This document shows positions 34,161-43,020 of a DNA stretch of 49,127 nucleotides, piece after piece (the stretch's first letter is position 1; each line of letters opens with the position of its first letter). The position numbers and the translations under genes were made by a program. The notes below the pieces were generated by a model that was not told where the DNA came from, ran no database searches, and saw nothing but the letters and a program-made list of their open reading frames with translations. This DNA is from Gemmatimonadota bacterium. GTDB taxonomy: Bacteria; Gemmatimonadota; Gemmatimonadetes; Gemmatimonadales; Gemmatimonadaceae. The stretch is taken from the NCBI GenBank assembly GCA_947462095.1, contig CANHNQ010000013.1, positions 1-49,127 of the forward strand. Reading direction: 5' to 3'.

Positions 34161-35654
34161 GTGAAGCCGCCGCCCACGGTTGTGTTCGTTCTCGCTGCGC
34201 GAGCCGGGGAACGGTATAGCGCCAGAACGGGCGTTGCGTTGGCTGCGCTGCGGGCCAGCAATCCTCGTGTACGTGCGGTCATCGTGTGTGATCGGGACAC
34301 CGACGCGTCGTTGCGAGACGCCGGCGCGCCGCTGGTGTCGCAGGCCGACCGCTGGCTCACGTTCGACACGCCTCCGGGTGACGCGGCGTTTCAAAGTCGC
34401 TTCTTGAAGACCACCCTTCGGTCCCGCCTTGACGGACCGTTCCTGTACATCGACAGCGATGTATTCGTTCGTGGTCCACTCGACGAGATCTTCTCGCTCG
34501 ATTGCGACGTGGCGGGGGCACCGAATCACTCACGTGACACGCTTGCGGAGCAGATCTGGGAGCAGGACGAGGTGATGCTGCGGAACATGGGATGGGCGAT
34601 CGGCAGCGAGGTGTACATCAATGGCGGGGTGTTGTTTTGGAACGACACCATGGGTGCCCGTCGCCTTGCCGATGAATGGCATCGGCGTTGGGCACTGGCG
34701 GCAGGCCGTCACGAAAGCGTTCGAGATCAGCCGGCATTCAATTCAGCGCTGTTGGCCACGAGCCCGCGTCTTGCCGTGTTGGATCACCGTTACAACGCAC
34801 AGGTCTTTACGTCACCACGGGTGGCGACCGATGCGGTGGCTTGGCACTTCTACGCCGCCGATGACAGTCGCATTCCCGAGCGTTACAACGCGCTGGTGGA
34901 CGAGGTCGTGCGCACGGGGACCGCCACGTTGGAAGATATCCTAGCCATGGTCGCCTGTCGCGAGCCGTGGAGTCCGGCGGATCTTCAGGACCTTGTGATC
35001 AAGAGCGCATCGCTGCACGATCAGGTGTTTGCGTTACAGGCCGAGCGCTCGGACAGGCGTCGTCAGTTGCTGGAAACGGCGGAAGCACTCGGCGCTACGC
35101 AGGCGGAACTGCGGGGCGCGCGGGCTGAGCTGCGGGACACGAAGGCTACGCTGCAAGAAACGACGGTTAAGCTGCAGGACACGACGGCTACGCTGCGGGA
35201 CACGAAGGTCGAGCTGCGGGTCACGACGGCTACGCTGCAGGACACGACGGTCGAGCTGCAGGACACCAAGGCCGAGTTGGGGAGGACCCAGGCCGAGTTG
35301 CAGGACACCGACGCCAAGCTGCACGCTGCCACGGCTGAGCTGCAGGACACAAGAGCCCGGCTTCTCGCTGTACGGACCGACATGGAGACAGTGGAGTCGA
35401 CAGAGCACTCGCTGCGTCTCGAGTTCCGGGCTGTGCAGGAGCGAGAACTTGCCGCGCGGGCGGAACTCCTGTTCGCACGGCAAGAAGTCATGTCCGGTCA
35501 TGCTGAGTTGGCCAAGACGTCGGCCTTGCTCACGCAAATTCTCTCAAGCAAGTCATGGTGGCTGACACGACCGCTTCGCGCGATGGATGCGATGGCGAGT
35601 CAGCTGCGAAGGGGCGTGCTCAGCAACCGCGACGAGGACCCGCCGTCACCGTGA
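34161..35654 (+). CDS. Nucleotide-sugar-type transferase with a 13-heptad coiled coil
   Basis: The protein has 497 residues from GTG 34161. The N-terminal 260 residues resemble a GT8-like GT-A fold: FVLAARAGERYSARTGVALAALRAS, FLKTTL..RLDGPFLYIDSDVFV (DSD at 98-100), VYINGGVLFWNDT, DQPAFNSALLA. Residues 315-405 are thirteen uninterrupted 7-residue repeats (AELRDTK, ATLQETT, VELQDTK and similar), a long coiled coil. After more coil comes SSKSWWLTRPLRA, a motif often found after coiled coils in O-antigen enzymes, perhaps a membrane-touching helix. A bidirectional hairpin follows the stop. The coil may set spacing or glycan length (inference). Confidence 0.82.
   Translation: MKPPPTVVFVLAARAGERYSARTGVALAALRASNPRVRAVIVCDRDTDASLRDAGAPLVSQADRWLTFDTPPGDAAFQSRFLKTTLRSRLDGPFLYIDSDVFVRGPLDEIFSLDCDVAGAPNHSRDTLAEQIWEQDEVMLRNMGWAIGSEVYINGGVLFWNDTMGARRLADEWHRRWALAAGRHESVRDQPAFNSALLATSPRLAVLDHRYNAQVFTSPRVATDAVAWHFYAADDSRIPERYNALVDEVVRTGTATLEDILAMVACREPWSPADLQDLVIKSASLHDQVFALQAERSDRRRQLLETAEALGATQAELRGARAELRDTKATLQETTVKLQDTTATLRDTKVELRVTTATLQDTTVELQDTKAELGRTQAELQDTDAKLHAATAELQDTRARLLAVRTDMETVESTEHSLRLEFRAVQERELAARAELLFARQEVMSGHAELAKTSALLTQILSSKSWWLTRPLRAMDAMASQLRRGVLSNRDEDPPSP
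35103..35375 (+). repeat. In-gene 21-bp tandem repeat (13 units) encoding coiled-coil heptads
   Basis: Each 21-bp unit encodes a variant of x-x-L-Q/R-D-T-T/K. Neighbouring units share long identical runs such as 'CTGCAGGACACGACGG', typical of recent slippage or unequal recombination. The repeat stays in frame, so unit gain or loss would lengthen or shorten the coil without breaking the gene. Confidence 0.85.
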
Positions 35655-35657
35655 CCG

Positions 35658-35689
35658 GCGTACGAACGGACCACGATCCGTTCGTACGC
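35658..35689. terminator. Bidirectional terminator hairpin between convergent glycosyltransferase genes
   Basis: A perfect 13-bp stem (GCGTACGAACGGA / TCCGTTCGTACGC) with a 6-nt loop begins 4 nt after the stop of the coiled-coil transferase and ends 22 nt before the stop of the tandem GT4 gene. Confidence 0.8.
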
Positions 35690-35710
35690 GGGACGCCGAC
35701 CGCTGACGTC

Positions 35711-38584
35711 TCACGGGTCCGCCACGGCGGCCGCGACGAGGTGCTGTAAATAGGTGTCGGCACGAGCGTGGTCCGCCGTCGCGTGTGGTTGGGCGACCAA
35801 GTCCGCGAGTTCCGTCGCCAGTTCGAATGGATCGCTATACAGGCTGCCCACCGCCGTCTCCGACAAGAGCTGAACTGCGGCAGGATCGGAACGCGGGGCG
35901 AAGATATGACGTCGATAGACCACGGCACGAAGCGCAAGCTCGACCGCATCGTCGGCACCGGGGGTCAGTACCACGGCCATCGCCTGTTCCAAATCGGTGT
36001 CGGTGGCATGTTGGAGTGCGAGCGCTTCAATCTCCAGCCCGCGTCGAGAAAGTTCGCCCAACGCCCGGTAGAGGTCGCGTCCGCCTGAATCATTGTGCAG
36101 TCCGGAATGCACGAGCAGCGGCCGGGTACGTCCCAAACGGGGCGCCGAGTGAAATGCCTCTTCGTAATACTCTTCGAGTCTGTCCAGATACAGATCAAGC
36201 GGGTATCGGTCGGCAGATCGTTGGGCCCCGGCTGCAAGGCGTGCGACCCTCGCGGGCTCGTCGATTAAGCCTTGCAGGGTGCTGGCGAGTGCCGCGACGT
36301 CACCCATTGGAACCAGGTAGCCATTCTCGTCATGCCTGATCTGCTCCGTCATTCCTCCGGCGCGACTGGCGACGACCACCGTCGCGCTGGCCAGTGCCTC
36401 GATAATCGACACCGGGAAATTGTCGGGCCACAACGCCGGAAGTACCATGACATCGATGGCGGCGAATGCCTCGGCGATGCGATCGTGCGGACACGGGCCG
36501 CGCATCTCGACCTTGTTTCCCAGTGAGGAGAGCGCGGCGGCCAAATCCGGCTCCTTGTCTCCGACGCCGTACACCAGAAGCTTAAAATCACCGACTAACT
36601 GCTTCACGGCCTCGGCCAATATGAAAATGCCTTTGTGGTCGCCGATGTATCCGATGAAGCCAAAACGCAATGGCGTACGGGGCTGACGGGCCGCCGCCAC
36701 GCGTGCAAATGGTGCCAGATCAATGCCGTATGGATGGTGCCGAAGGCGCTCCCGGGGCATGTCGTTCTCGACAAACCGATCCATGATGTACTGCGCTGGC
36801 GCCAGGAGGAGTCGTAGGCGATCCAATGAACCACGGACGGCCGCATTGCGCTCCACCATGCTGACCTCTGGCGCATCTTCGATCTGAGGCCTGCAGGACA
36901 GGCACGCAAAGCCGCCTCGCGGGCACTCTCGTCCATCGTTCAGGACGCGCGTGTGCTTGAAACAGATCGGCCAGTAGTCGTGCAGCGTCATGAGGGTGGC
37001 GATCCCCGCGTCTTCGGCAATGTCAATGAGGCGATGCGAGAGGGTCTGGATGTTGTGGAAATGCACGACCTCCGGGCGCCACCGGGCGATCAATTCCGCG
37101 AAGGCCTCCTCGGCCTCCGGTGCACGATGGTGACGAGCATAGCCGGGGAAATTGTCGTAGTATTTCACCGAGTAGTGATGGACGAGCGTGCCCTCGTCAT
37201 GGGTGAGCGTGTGCTTCCAGCGCGGCGCATCGGAATCCCGATACGTGCCAAGCACCTGCACCTCGTGGCCGCGACCGGCGATTCCCACGGCGCCAATTCG
37301 GGCCATCACCTCCGCCCCCCCAAACGAGTACGGCGGGTAGATTCCGCTCACGACCAGCACGCGGCGGGGCCTCGGCCGCACGGCACGATATGTCGCGCTG
37401 ACCGTATCGGCGAGCCGCTTCCAATCGAAGAGCTGTCGATTCCGACTGGCGCCGACTTCCGCACAGGATCGGGCTGTCTCCGGGTCGTTCAACAATCGCC
37501 CGATGGCTTCCGCCAGTGCCGCTGCGTCGCCAGCTCGGAAGGTCAAACCACCACCAGCGATCACGCTGGGGACCGCACCCGCATCGACCCCAATGACGGG
37601 CAAGCCACACGCCCACGCCTCGAGAAAGACAATGCCAAAAGATTCATGTCGGCTGGGCTGGACCAAGACATCGGACGATTGCAGCACAGCCACCTTCTCG
37701 GCGTCGCTCACCACTCCCAGATCACACATCCACGATCTGTCCGCGGGGGAGCAGCCATCGACGAACTGTCGGAACCAATCAGACGTCGGTCCCACCAGCA
37801 TCAGCTCGACCGGTCGGAACTCGCGCACACGACGAACAGCCTCAATCAGGACCTGAATCTCCTTGTACTCGGTCTTGCGGCCGACGAAGACCACACGACC
37901 GACGCCGGGCTTCCGCGAAAGGTCGAACGCGGGTGGGCGTGTTTCGGCCTTGAGGCGCTCGAAGTATTCGACGTCAACGCCGCCACCGGTGACGACCATG
38001 CGCTCCGGGTCTAACCCATAGGCGGCCAGCGCCGCGCGCTCGACGTCGGTGAGCACAAAGATCCGATCTGCCATCGCCAAGGCCCGGATGGTGCGCTTCG
38101 CGAGATGCACGGGCATGTCTGGATGGAAGTACGGCGTGACAACGGCAGGACGGCCGATGCGTCGGCACAACCAGAGCCCAATTGACACCTGCGGGTACGG
38201 GTGCGCGTGCAGATGGACGACATCGGCGTCGCGGATGGCGTCGGGAAGCGCACGGTACATGTCGAAGGAGTGCGGTCCTTCGAGATAGGTTCCCGTCAGC
38301 CGCTGCAGTGGCTGCAGGACACCTCGCACGAGCCAATGCGGGGGCACGGTTGCACGATGCCGGATGATGTCGATTGGCCCATCGACATCGCGCTCACCAT
38401 ACGCGGCATGGCGGCGAGAGGATTCGTAGTGCTCCCAGTACTCCTGTTCCTCGTGCACGGCGAGCGCCCGAACTTCAATGCGATGGCCGTGGTGCTTGGC
38501 CAATCGCTGGGCGATTTCCCTCAACCACACCTCGGATCCACCGATGGCGGGAGGGTAGCGATGGATCACATGGAGGATCTTCAT
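35711..38584 (-). CDS. Tandem GT4 glycosyltransferase (two full GT-B modules)
   Basis: The protein has 957 residues; ATG 38584 overlaps the upstream gene's stop (ATGA). Module 1 (about 1-400): MKILHVIHRYPPAIGGSEVWLREIAQRLA, GRVVFVGRKTEYKEIQVLIEAVRRV, QPSRHESFGIVFLEAWACGLPVIG. Module 2 (about 405-790): RRVLVVSGIYPPYSFGGAEVMARIGA, LMTLHDYWPICFKHT, a Cys-rich insert (ECPRGGFACLSC), LRFGFIGYIGDHKGIFILAEAV, LPALWPDNFPVSIIEALASATVVVA. Both have the E-x7-E motif, so both may be active and add two successive sugars. A tail of about 165 residues is unassigned. It is the last gene of a three-gene minus-strand operon. Confidence 0.93.
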   Translation of the reverse strand: MKILHVIHRYPPAIGGSEVWLREIAQRLAKHHGHRIEVRALAVHEEQEYWEHYESSRRHAAYGERDVDGPIDIIRHRATVPPHWLVRGVLQPLQRLTGTYLEGPHSFDMYRALPDAIRDADVVHLHAHPYPQVSIGLWLCRRIGRPAVVTPYFHPDMPVHLAKRTIRALAMADRIFVLTDVERAALAAYGLDPERMVVTGGGVDVEYFERLKAETRPPAFDLSRKPGVGRVVFVGRKTEYKEIQVLIEAVRRVREFRPVELMLVGPTSDWFRQFVDGCSPADRSWMCDLGVVSDAEKVAVLQSSDVLVQPSRHESFGIVFLEAWACGLPVIGVDAGAVPSVIAGGGLTFRAGDAAALAEAIGRLLNDPETARSCAEVGASRNRQLFDWKRLADTVSATYRAVRPRPRRVLVVSGIYPPYSFGGAEVMARIGAVGIAGRGHEVQVLGTYRDSDAPRWKHTLTHDEGTLVHHYSVKYYDNFPGYARHHRAPEAEEAFAELIARWRPEVVHFHNIQTLSHRLIDIAEDAGIATLMTLHDYWPICFKHTRVLNDGRECPRGGFACLSCRPQIEDAPEVSMVERNAAVRGSLDRLRLLLAPAQYIMDRFVENDMPRERLRHHPYGIDLAPFARVAAARQPRTPLRFGFIGYIGDHKGIFILAEAVKQLVGDFKLLVYGVGDKEPDLAAALSSLGNKVEMRGPCPHDRIAEAFAAIDVMVLPALWPDNFPVSIIEALASATVVVASRAGGMTEQIRHDENGYLVPMGDVAALASTLQGLIDEPARVARLAAGAQRSADRYPLDLYLDRLEEYYEEAFHSAPRLGRTRPLLVHSGLHNDSGGRDLYRALGELSRRGLEIEALALQHATDTDLEQAMAVVLTPGADDAVELALRAVVYRRHIFAPRSDPAAVQLLSETAVGSLYSDPFELATELADLVAQPHATADHARADTYLQHLVAAAVADP

Positions 38585-39024
38585 TCGCCGAGATTCCCGC
38601 GGGCACCATCCTGTGCGGTCTGTATGCGTACGAGTTCGTACAGCGCCGCCACGGTGCGGTCTTGCTCCTCGAGGCGTGTCTGCATAAGACGTAAAGCGGC
38701 AAGCGTTGCCTGATTGGCACGCTTCTGGGTTGATCCGAGATGTCGAGCGAGACCTCCGACCGAAAACAACCGGTTGAAGACCGCGACGGCGACCTTCTTG
38801 AACGGCGTGCGCGGGATATCGGAATTCAGCTCAAAGCTGTCGACGCTGTGCTCAAGGACGTGCAACTGAGCATACAACCGCGTGTCGAAATCTTCGCGGT
38901 CGCGAACGAAGCTGGCGATTTGCGACCGTGCCGAGCCAAGATTGACGGGGAGGTCCGCCGATAGGATCCCACTTATGGCCAGGCGAGTTTTGGCCAGGTG
39001 CACAACGCGGTCGAAGTCACTCAC
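38581..39024 (-). CDS. Unrecognised small protein with a C-terminal coiled coil, in a glycosyltransferase operon
   Basis: The protein has 147 residues from a GTG at 39024 that overlaps the upstream stop (GTGA); its own stop overlaps the GT4 start. It is soluble-looking, with a hydrophobic amphipathic stretch (RTPFKKVAVAVFNRLFSVGGLARHL) and then a coil (QKRANQATLAALRLMQTRLEEQDRTVAALYELVRIQTAQ). This layout, a basic amphipathic segment followed by a coil, is often seen at the N-terminus of methyltransferases in O-antigen clusters, here without the enzyme. It could anchor the neighbouring GT4 protein to the membrane (inference). Confidence 0.65.
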   Translation of the reverse strand: MSDFDRVVHLAKTRLAISGILSADLPVNLGSARSQIASFVRDREDFDTRLYAQLHVLEHSVDSFELNSDIPRTPFKKVAVAVFNRLFSVGGLARHLGSTQKRANQATLAALRLMQTRLEEQDRTVAALYELVRIQTAQDGARGNLGE

Positions 39025-39449
39025 GACGATCGTCCGATCGTGGTCGTTCCGGAAACGACATCAGCACTGCGCACCCCGATCTCAAGGACGTCGTATGCGG
39101 TGCCATCGGGTCCCATCAATTCGGCACGAAGCACGTGAATCATCCGTGGCACTGAGGTGGTCGAAAAGGTCGCGGGCGCGTCACTCTCGATGGAGAGCGC
39201 ACCACTGTCCCAGTGGACACACGCGTGGATATCCTGCGCGCTTCGTCTCGGCAACAGTTTGCTGAAGTGGGCCTGAGCCATGATCCGATGGTCCATGTTG
39301 AGGACGGTCAAGCGCAACTGCAACAGCGTCAATGCCTCATCGCGATTGATCACGCGGACTCGGATCATGGATGACGACGTGCTGGCATCGGTCCCGGGGC
39401 CAACGACGAAGCTCAAACGCGGCACATGCGGGAGGCCAAATCGCATCAT
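39021..39449 (-). CDS. Unrecognised small beta-rich protein, first gene of the tandem-GT4 operon
   Basis: The protein has 142 residues from paired ATGs at 39449/39446. Alternating hydrophobic patterns (MIRVRVINRDEALTLLQLRLTVLN, MIHVLRAELMGPDGTAYDVLEIGVR) suggest a beta-sandwich; there is no signal or membrane segment. Size and pattern are like a stand-alone sugar-binding domain, such as the Wzt C-terminal domain missing from the exporter ATPase, but I see no diagnostic motif. It is translationally coupled to the next gene. Confidence 0.6.
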   Translation of the reverse strand: MMRFGLPHVPRLSFVVGPGTDASTSSSMIRVRVINRDEALTLLQLRLTVLNMDHRIMAQAHFSKLLPRRSAQDIHACVHWDSGALSIESDAPATFSTTSVPRMIHVLRAELMGPDGTAYDVLEIGVRSADVVSGTTTIGRSS

Positions 39450-39682
39450 GACGTGGAGTCCGCCGGCATCCTGACGAACGCCGTGTCTTGGTGGTGATCG
39501 GTGTGCACGCTCCGATCGACAAGGCGGGTGCTCACAGAGAGAATCACAGCACGCTGAGGTTGTCGGGATGAGACCCGCTGATTGCTACGGGATGCAAAAC
39601 GAACATCGGAACGCAGGCCAGACCCACGGACCCGCGTCGAGGCTCTGTCGCACGCCACGAACCCACTCCATCACGGCGCACT

Positions 39683-41533
39683 TTATGGCGTGCGCGGACT
39701 CGACGCATCTCGTTTGGCTGAGATGTCCGTGCCCACGACGACACCCAACAGCCCTCGCTCGGTCAGGAACTTCTGGAGGGCATCGGCGGCCAACCGTTGG
39801 GCAAGCTCGTTGGGATGCCAGTCAATGCGCGAATGCACCACCAGCGCTGGTTCGCCAAACGGCAACAGGGCGGGCCCCACATTCAGCGTTGGGACGGTGG
39901 CGGGCACCGCCTTGGCAAGCGCACTGTCGAGGCTCGTCCAGTACTGTCCTCGACGATGCTGGAATACCATCAGCGCCAGTTTGGCACCGTGGCTGCGGGC
40001 CGAGGCTTGGGCGAGTCCGACCATGCGCACGGTCGACGCGATATCTGGTGCGTATGATTCAGACTTATCGCGTCGCTGAAACAAACGCCCAAGATGGAAG
40101 AGGCCGACGAGTCGCGCCGCCGAGGATGCGGGGCTCGCCGCGGCGTCGTTCCCCCGGCTCAAAGACCTATCGTCGGGTCCGACCGTCAACAGCACCAAAT
40201 CGGGGGCATAGTGCGCCGCGAGGGCATTGACCAGGCCTGGGATCAGGGCTGGGGTCACATCTCGTAACCCGCAGTTGATCACTTCGAACCGCGGCGCAGC
40301 GGCAGCTCCCCGGCGCGGATCGTTCAGCAGTGCCTCAAGTCGTGCGGCGTAGGTATCGCGCTGATGAACACCGACGCCAAAGGTGCTTCCCGTACCGATC
40401 GCGAGGATCCGCCACCGAAGGCTGTCTGCTTGTTGGGTGTACTCCCGACCGCGACAGCCCATACTGTTCAGCTCATACGTGACCGAGCGTTCCTTCGGAG
40501 CCCGGGTCTCAAGGAGTTCACCCGAGGACAAGTCGCGAAGGGAGATCTCCGAAAGCTCTACGGAGGGCGCGTGCATCCCCATATCAAAAAAGAGCCTCGC
40601 GTTGCGATCGCTATCGGTTGCTTGAAACGTTAACCGGAACGACTGCCATGCCGTATCGAGACGCACCGCTTGGTACAACCCGAGTGTGAGATAGCGATCA
40701 TGTGCCTGGCCGACCCCCGCGACCAGAATCCGAGCGGAATCGGCTCGGGCACGAAAGCGCACCTCATATCGCGCGTTGAGTTTGATTCGGAGCGGCGACT
40801 GACCTAACCAGATGTGCCAATTCACCCGACCCGGAACCTCTGCAATATTGACGCGCAGCACTCCGGGCTTCTCAGCAGGGAACTCGACCGTCGCATCGCT
40901 GCCCGCAAACTTGAACAATGACCAGCGACGCTGCATGACATCCGGCTCGTCGAAGTACCCACGTGGATTGTCTGGGTACAGCGTCCGGACGGTAGCCCCG
41001 GGCGCGAAACGGGTGCCAACAATCGAATCGTTCACCACCGGACCCACCCACGCTACACCACCGGTGGCCGTAGAAACATCGTCGGAGGCACCCGCGATGC
41101 GTTCCATGGCGACGACCATCAAGGCGAGGACGCCCCAAGCGGTGAAGGCGTGCCGAAACCGCAGTCCGGCAATCGCGGTGGTCAATCCCGCCAGCAGCAG
41201 CGCGCCATATGACAGCACGATCGAGAGCTGGAAGATGCGGAACGGGACATTGGGCGCGGCAACGAAGAGGTTGACCACGAGATTCGCGACAATTGCCACC
41301 GAGAGGAGCATGCAAGCCATCTGCCGAGACAGTGCCCTGTCCTTCAGTGGCCGCGAGACGAGCAACACGGCAATCGCCAGCCCGATACTCCCCAATCGCG
41401 TGTACGCCGGAGCGACCGGCAGCAAGAAAAATACCCCTTGCACGACGGCAAGCACGAGCATGACGCGAAGCGCCAAGCTGTCGTTGTTCACAAGCGTCGC
41501 GGCGGATGCGCCGGGAGTACGTCTGGCGTTCAT
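39683..41533 (-). CDS. Membrane-anchored SGNH hydrolase/acyltransferase with a carbohydrate-binding-like domain
   Basis: The protein has 616 residues in three parts. Residues about 22-150 hold four or five membrane helices. Residues about 215-350 look like a beta-sandwich carbohydrate-binding module (RVNWHIWLGQSPLRIKLNARYEVRFRARADSARILVAG...RLFFDMGMHAPSVELSEISL). Residues about 375-590 form an SGNH domain: ILAIGTGSTFGVGVHQRDTYAARLEALL (the GDS position reads GTGST, nucleophile Ser) and DWHPNELAQRLAADAL (the DxxHP catalytic-dyad pattern). Such proteins add or remove O-acetyl groups on glycans outside the cell. The missing Asp of 'GDS' is unusual but tolerated in some SGNH groups. Confidence 0.8.
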   Translation of the reverse strand: MNARRTPGASAATLVNNDSLALRVMLVLAVVQGVFFLLPVAPAYTRLGSIGLAIAVLLVSRPLKDRALSRQMACMLLSVAIVANLVVNLFVAAPNVPFRIFQLSIVLSYGALLLAGLTTAIAGLRFRHAFTAWGVLALMVVAMERIAGASDDVSTATGGVAWVGPVVNDSIVGTRFAPGATVRTLYPDNPRGYFDEPDVMQRRWSLFKFAGSDATVEFPAEKPGVLRVNIAEVPGRVNWHIWLGQSPLRIKLNARYEVRFRARADSARILVAGVGQAHDRYLTLGLYQAVRLDTAWQSFRLTFQATDSDRNARLFFDMGMHAPSVELSEISLRDLSSGELLETRAPKERSVTYELNSMGCRGREYTQQADSLRWRILAIGTGSTFGVGVHQRDTYAARLEALLNDPRRGAAAAPRFEVINCGLRDVTPALIPGLVNALAAHYAPDLVLLTVGPDDRSLSRGNDAAASPASSAARLVGLFHLGRLFQRRDKSESYAPDIASTVRMVGLAQASARSHGAKLALMVFQHRRGQYWTSLDSALAKAVPATVPTLNVGPALLPFGEPALVVHSRIDWHPNELAQRLAADALQKFLTERGLLGVVVGTDISAKRDASSPRTP

Positions 41534-41735
41534 GAACGGCTCGAAATGAGGGTAATGATTGGTGCGACGAGGTCAAGCGTGCCTGCTTGCCGCGCACGGA
41601 GTCGTCCTGCGAAGCAAGCACAGCGATCGGCGCGCCCGTGAATCAGCTGGAAGTATGCACAAAGCGTCGTCGAGAATCGACCAGCGCCGACGCATGCGCC
41701 TCGAGCCTCCGCCTCTGCGTCCGCCGCTGTGCAGG

Positions 41736-42734
41736 TCAGCGGTGCGAACGGTACGCCCCCCATCGCTCCCGCCATCGATTCATGGTCTCGATATCCAGCA
41801 CCGACATCGCTGCCGCCGGAACGTACAGGAGCAGGATCACCCAGGTCTCTCCCTCACGACCGCAATACACAGGCGTCGCACAGCCGACGTGCGCACCAAT
41901 CCACGCCACCCAACTCAACACCGTCAGCAACAGCGTACGCCGCCCCGACGCGGCGGTGAGAAACAATGGGAGCTGATCGTAGAAATATAGGTTTTGCGGG
42001 ACCAGCGCCATGCCGGCGACCAGTCGGGCCTCTGGTCGACGCCATTTGACAAGCGCGAGGAGCGCCACGAACCCGTACGGTCGGAGCGCTGGGGCGTAGT
42101 GCTCCTGCACGGTACGCGTCGCCTCCCACCACTCGATCGGCCACATGGGCTGCCACGCGAGACTGATCGCGACGAACAGCGTGCAGAGCGCGACCGACTG
42201 TTTGGTGGGCCGGTACAGAAACAGCGGAAGGCCGATCGTTGGCTTTGCCGTCAAGAGCCAACTGAGGGGGCAGGCCAGTGCCGCCGCGGTGAGAATCGGT
42301 GACCACTGGCCCAGCACGACGGCCAGTCCGAATGGGGGACTCATAAAGAGCCAGAAATGACGCAGGCCGGCCGTGGCGCTCAGTGCATATGCCAGCGCTC
42401 CTGCGCCAATCCCTGCGAAGATCGCTCCCCCCGCCTGCGCCGACGGCCACGCGAACGGCACCGCGGCCATGGCCGCGGTGAGCGGATACATGAAATACAT
42501 GTCGTTGGGGGGCGGTCCCGCCGGATGAATCTCGCGATACGGGTCGAGCCCCTCAAGCAGCGCACGGGCACCACGCCACGGATAGGTGAAGTCGCGCGCA
42601 AGCATATCGGGGACCAGCTGATACGCGATCCACGTCACGGCGGCCGCGGCCACCCCGATCAGGACGGCGATCTGCACTCGTTCCGCCCGCGAGAGTGCTC
42701 GGCCGGAAAAGATGCCGTCTGGGGGGGGCAGCAT
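41736..42734 (-). CDS. GT87/DUF2029-like polytopic membrane protein (paralogue 2 of 4)
   Basis: The protein has 332 residues from ATG 42734; GTG 42779 in frame is an alternative. About nine membrane helices. Shared family motifs: ARDFTYPWRGARALLEGLDPYREI (first-loop Asp), VLGQWSPIL, LTAKPTIGLPLFLYRPT, KWRRPEARLVAGMALVPQNLYFYDQLPL. It closely resembles the proteins at 13108-14058 and 44083-45066. It is likely a GT-C glycosyltransferase using a polyprenyl-phosphate sugar. The next genes on the same strand are the methyltransferase (upstream) and the SGNH gene (downstream). Confidence 0.8.
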   Translation of the reverse strand: MLPPPDGIFSGRALSRAERVQIAVLIGVAAAAVTWIAYQLVPDMLARDFTYPWRGARALLEGLDPYREIHPAGPPPNDMYFMYPLTAAMAAVPFAWPSAQAGGAIFAGIGAGALAYALSATAGLRHFWLFMSPPFGLAVVLGQWSPILTAAALACPLSWLLTAKPTIGLPLFLYRPTKQSVALCTLFVAISLAWQPMWPIEWWEATRTVQEHYAPALRPYGFVALLALVKWRRPEARLVAGMALVPQNLYFYDQLPLFLTAASGRRTLLLTVLSWVAWIGAHVGCATPVYCGREGETWVILLLYVPAAAMSVLDIETMNRWRERWGAYRSHR

Positions 42735-43020
42735 CGCGCGCCAATTCACGACAATCCCTGCTGAATTTCGGCTTGGCACTCGGTCGGTTGCTCGGGATCG
42801 TTGAGTATGAAGCGACGGGGCGTATGACCGAGAGGCCAGCCGCCATCGAGATCATAGGACTGGTCCTGCACAAGCGCGAGTGCCAGCGGTCCATCAACGC
42901 CGACCACGGCATGCGCACCGATCGCCCGATCGTGACCAGCCGGGACCGATTCACCGCGATCGCAGCTGTTCGGCGATCGCCGACACGACGCCGCGCCTGC
43001 CGAACGGCGCCCGCAACAGA

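Noticed and set aside
35103-35375. Tandem repeats considered as a CRISPR array
   Set aside because: Units are 21 bp, contiguous, in frame and encode heptads; there are no spacers.
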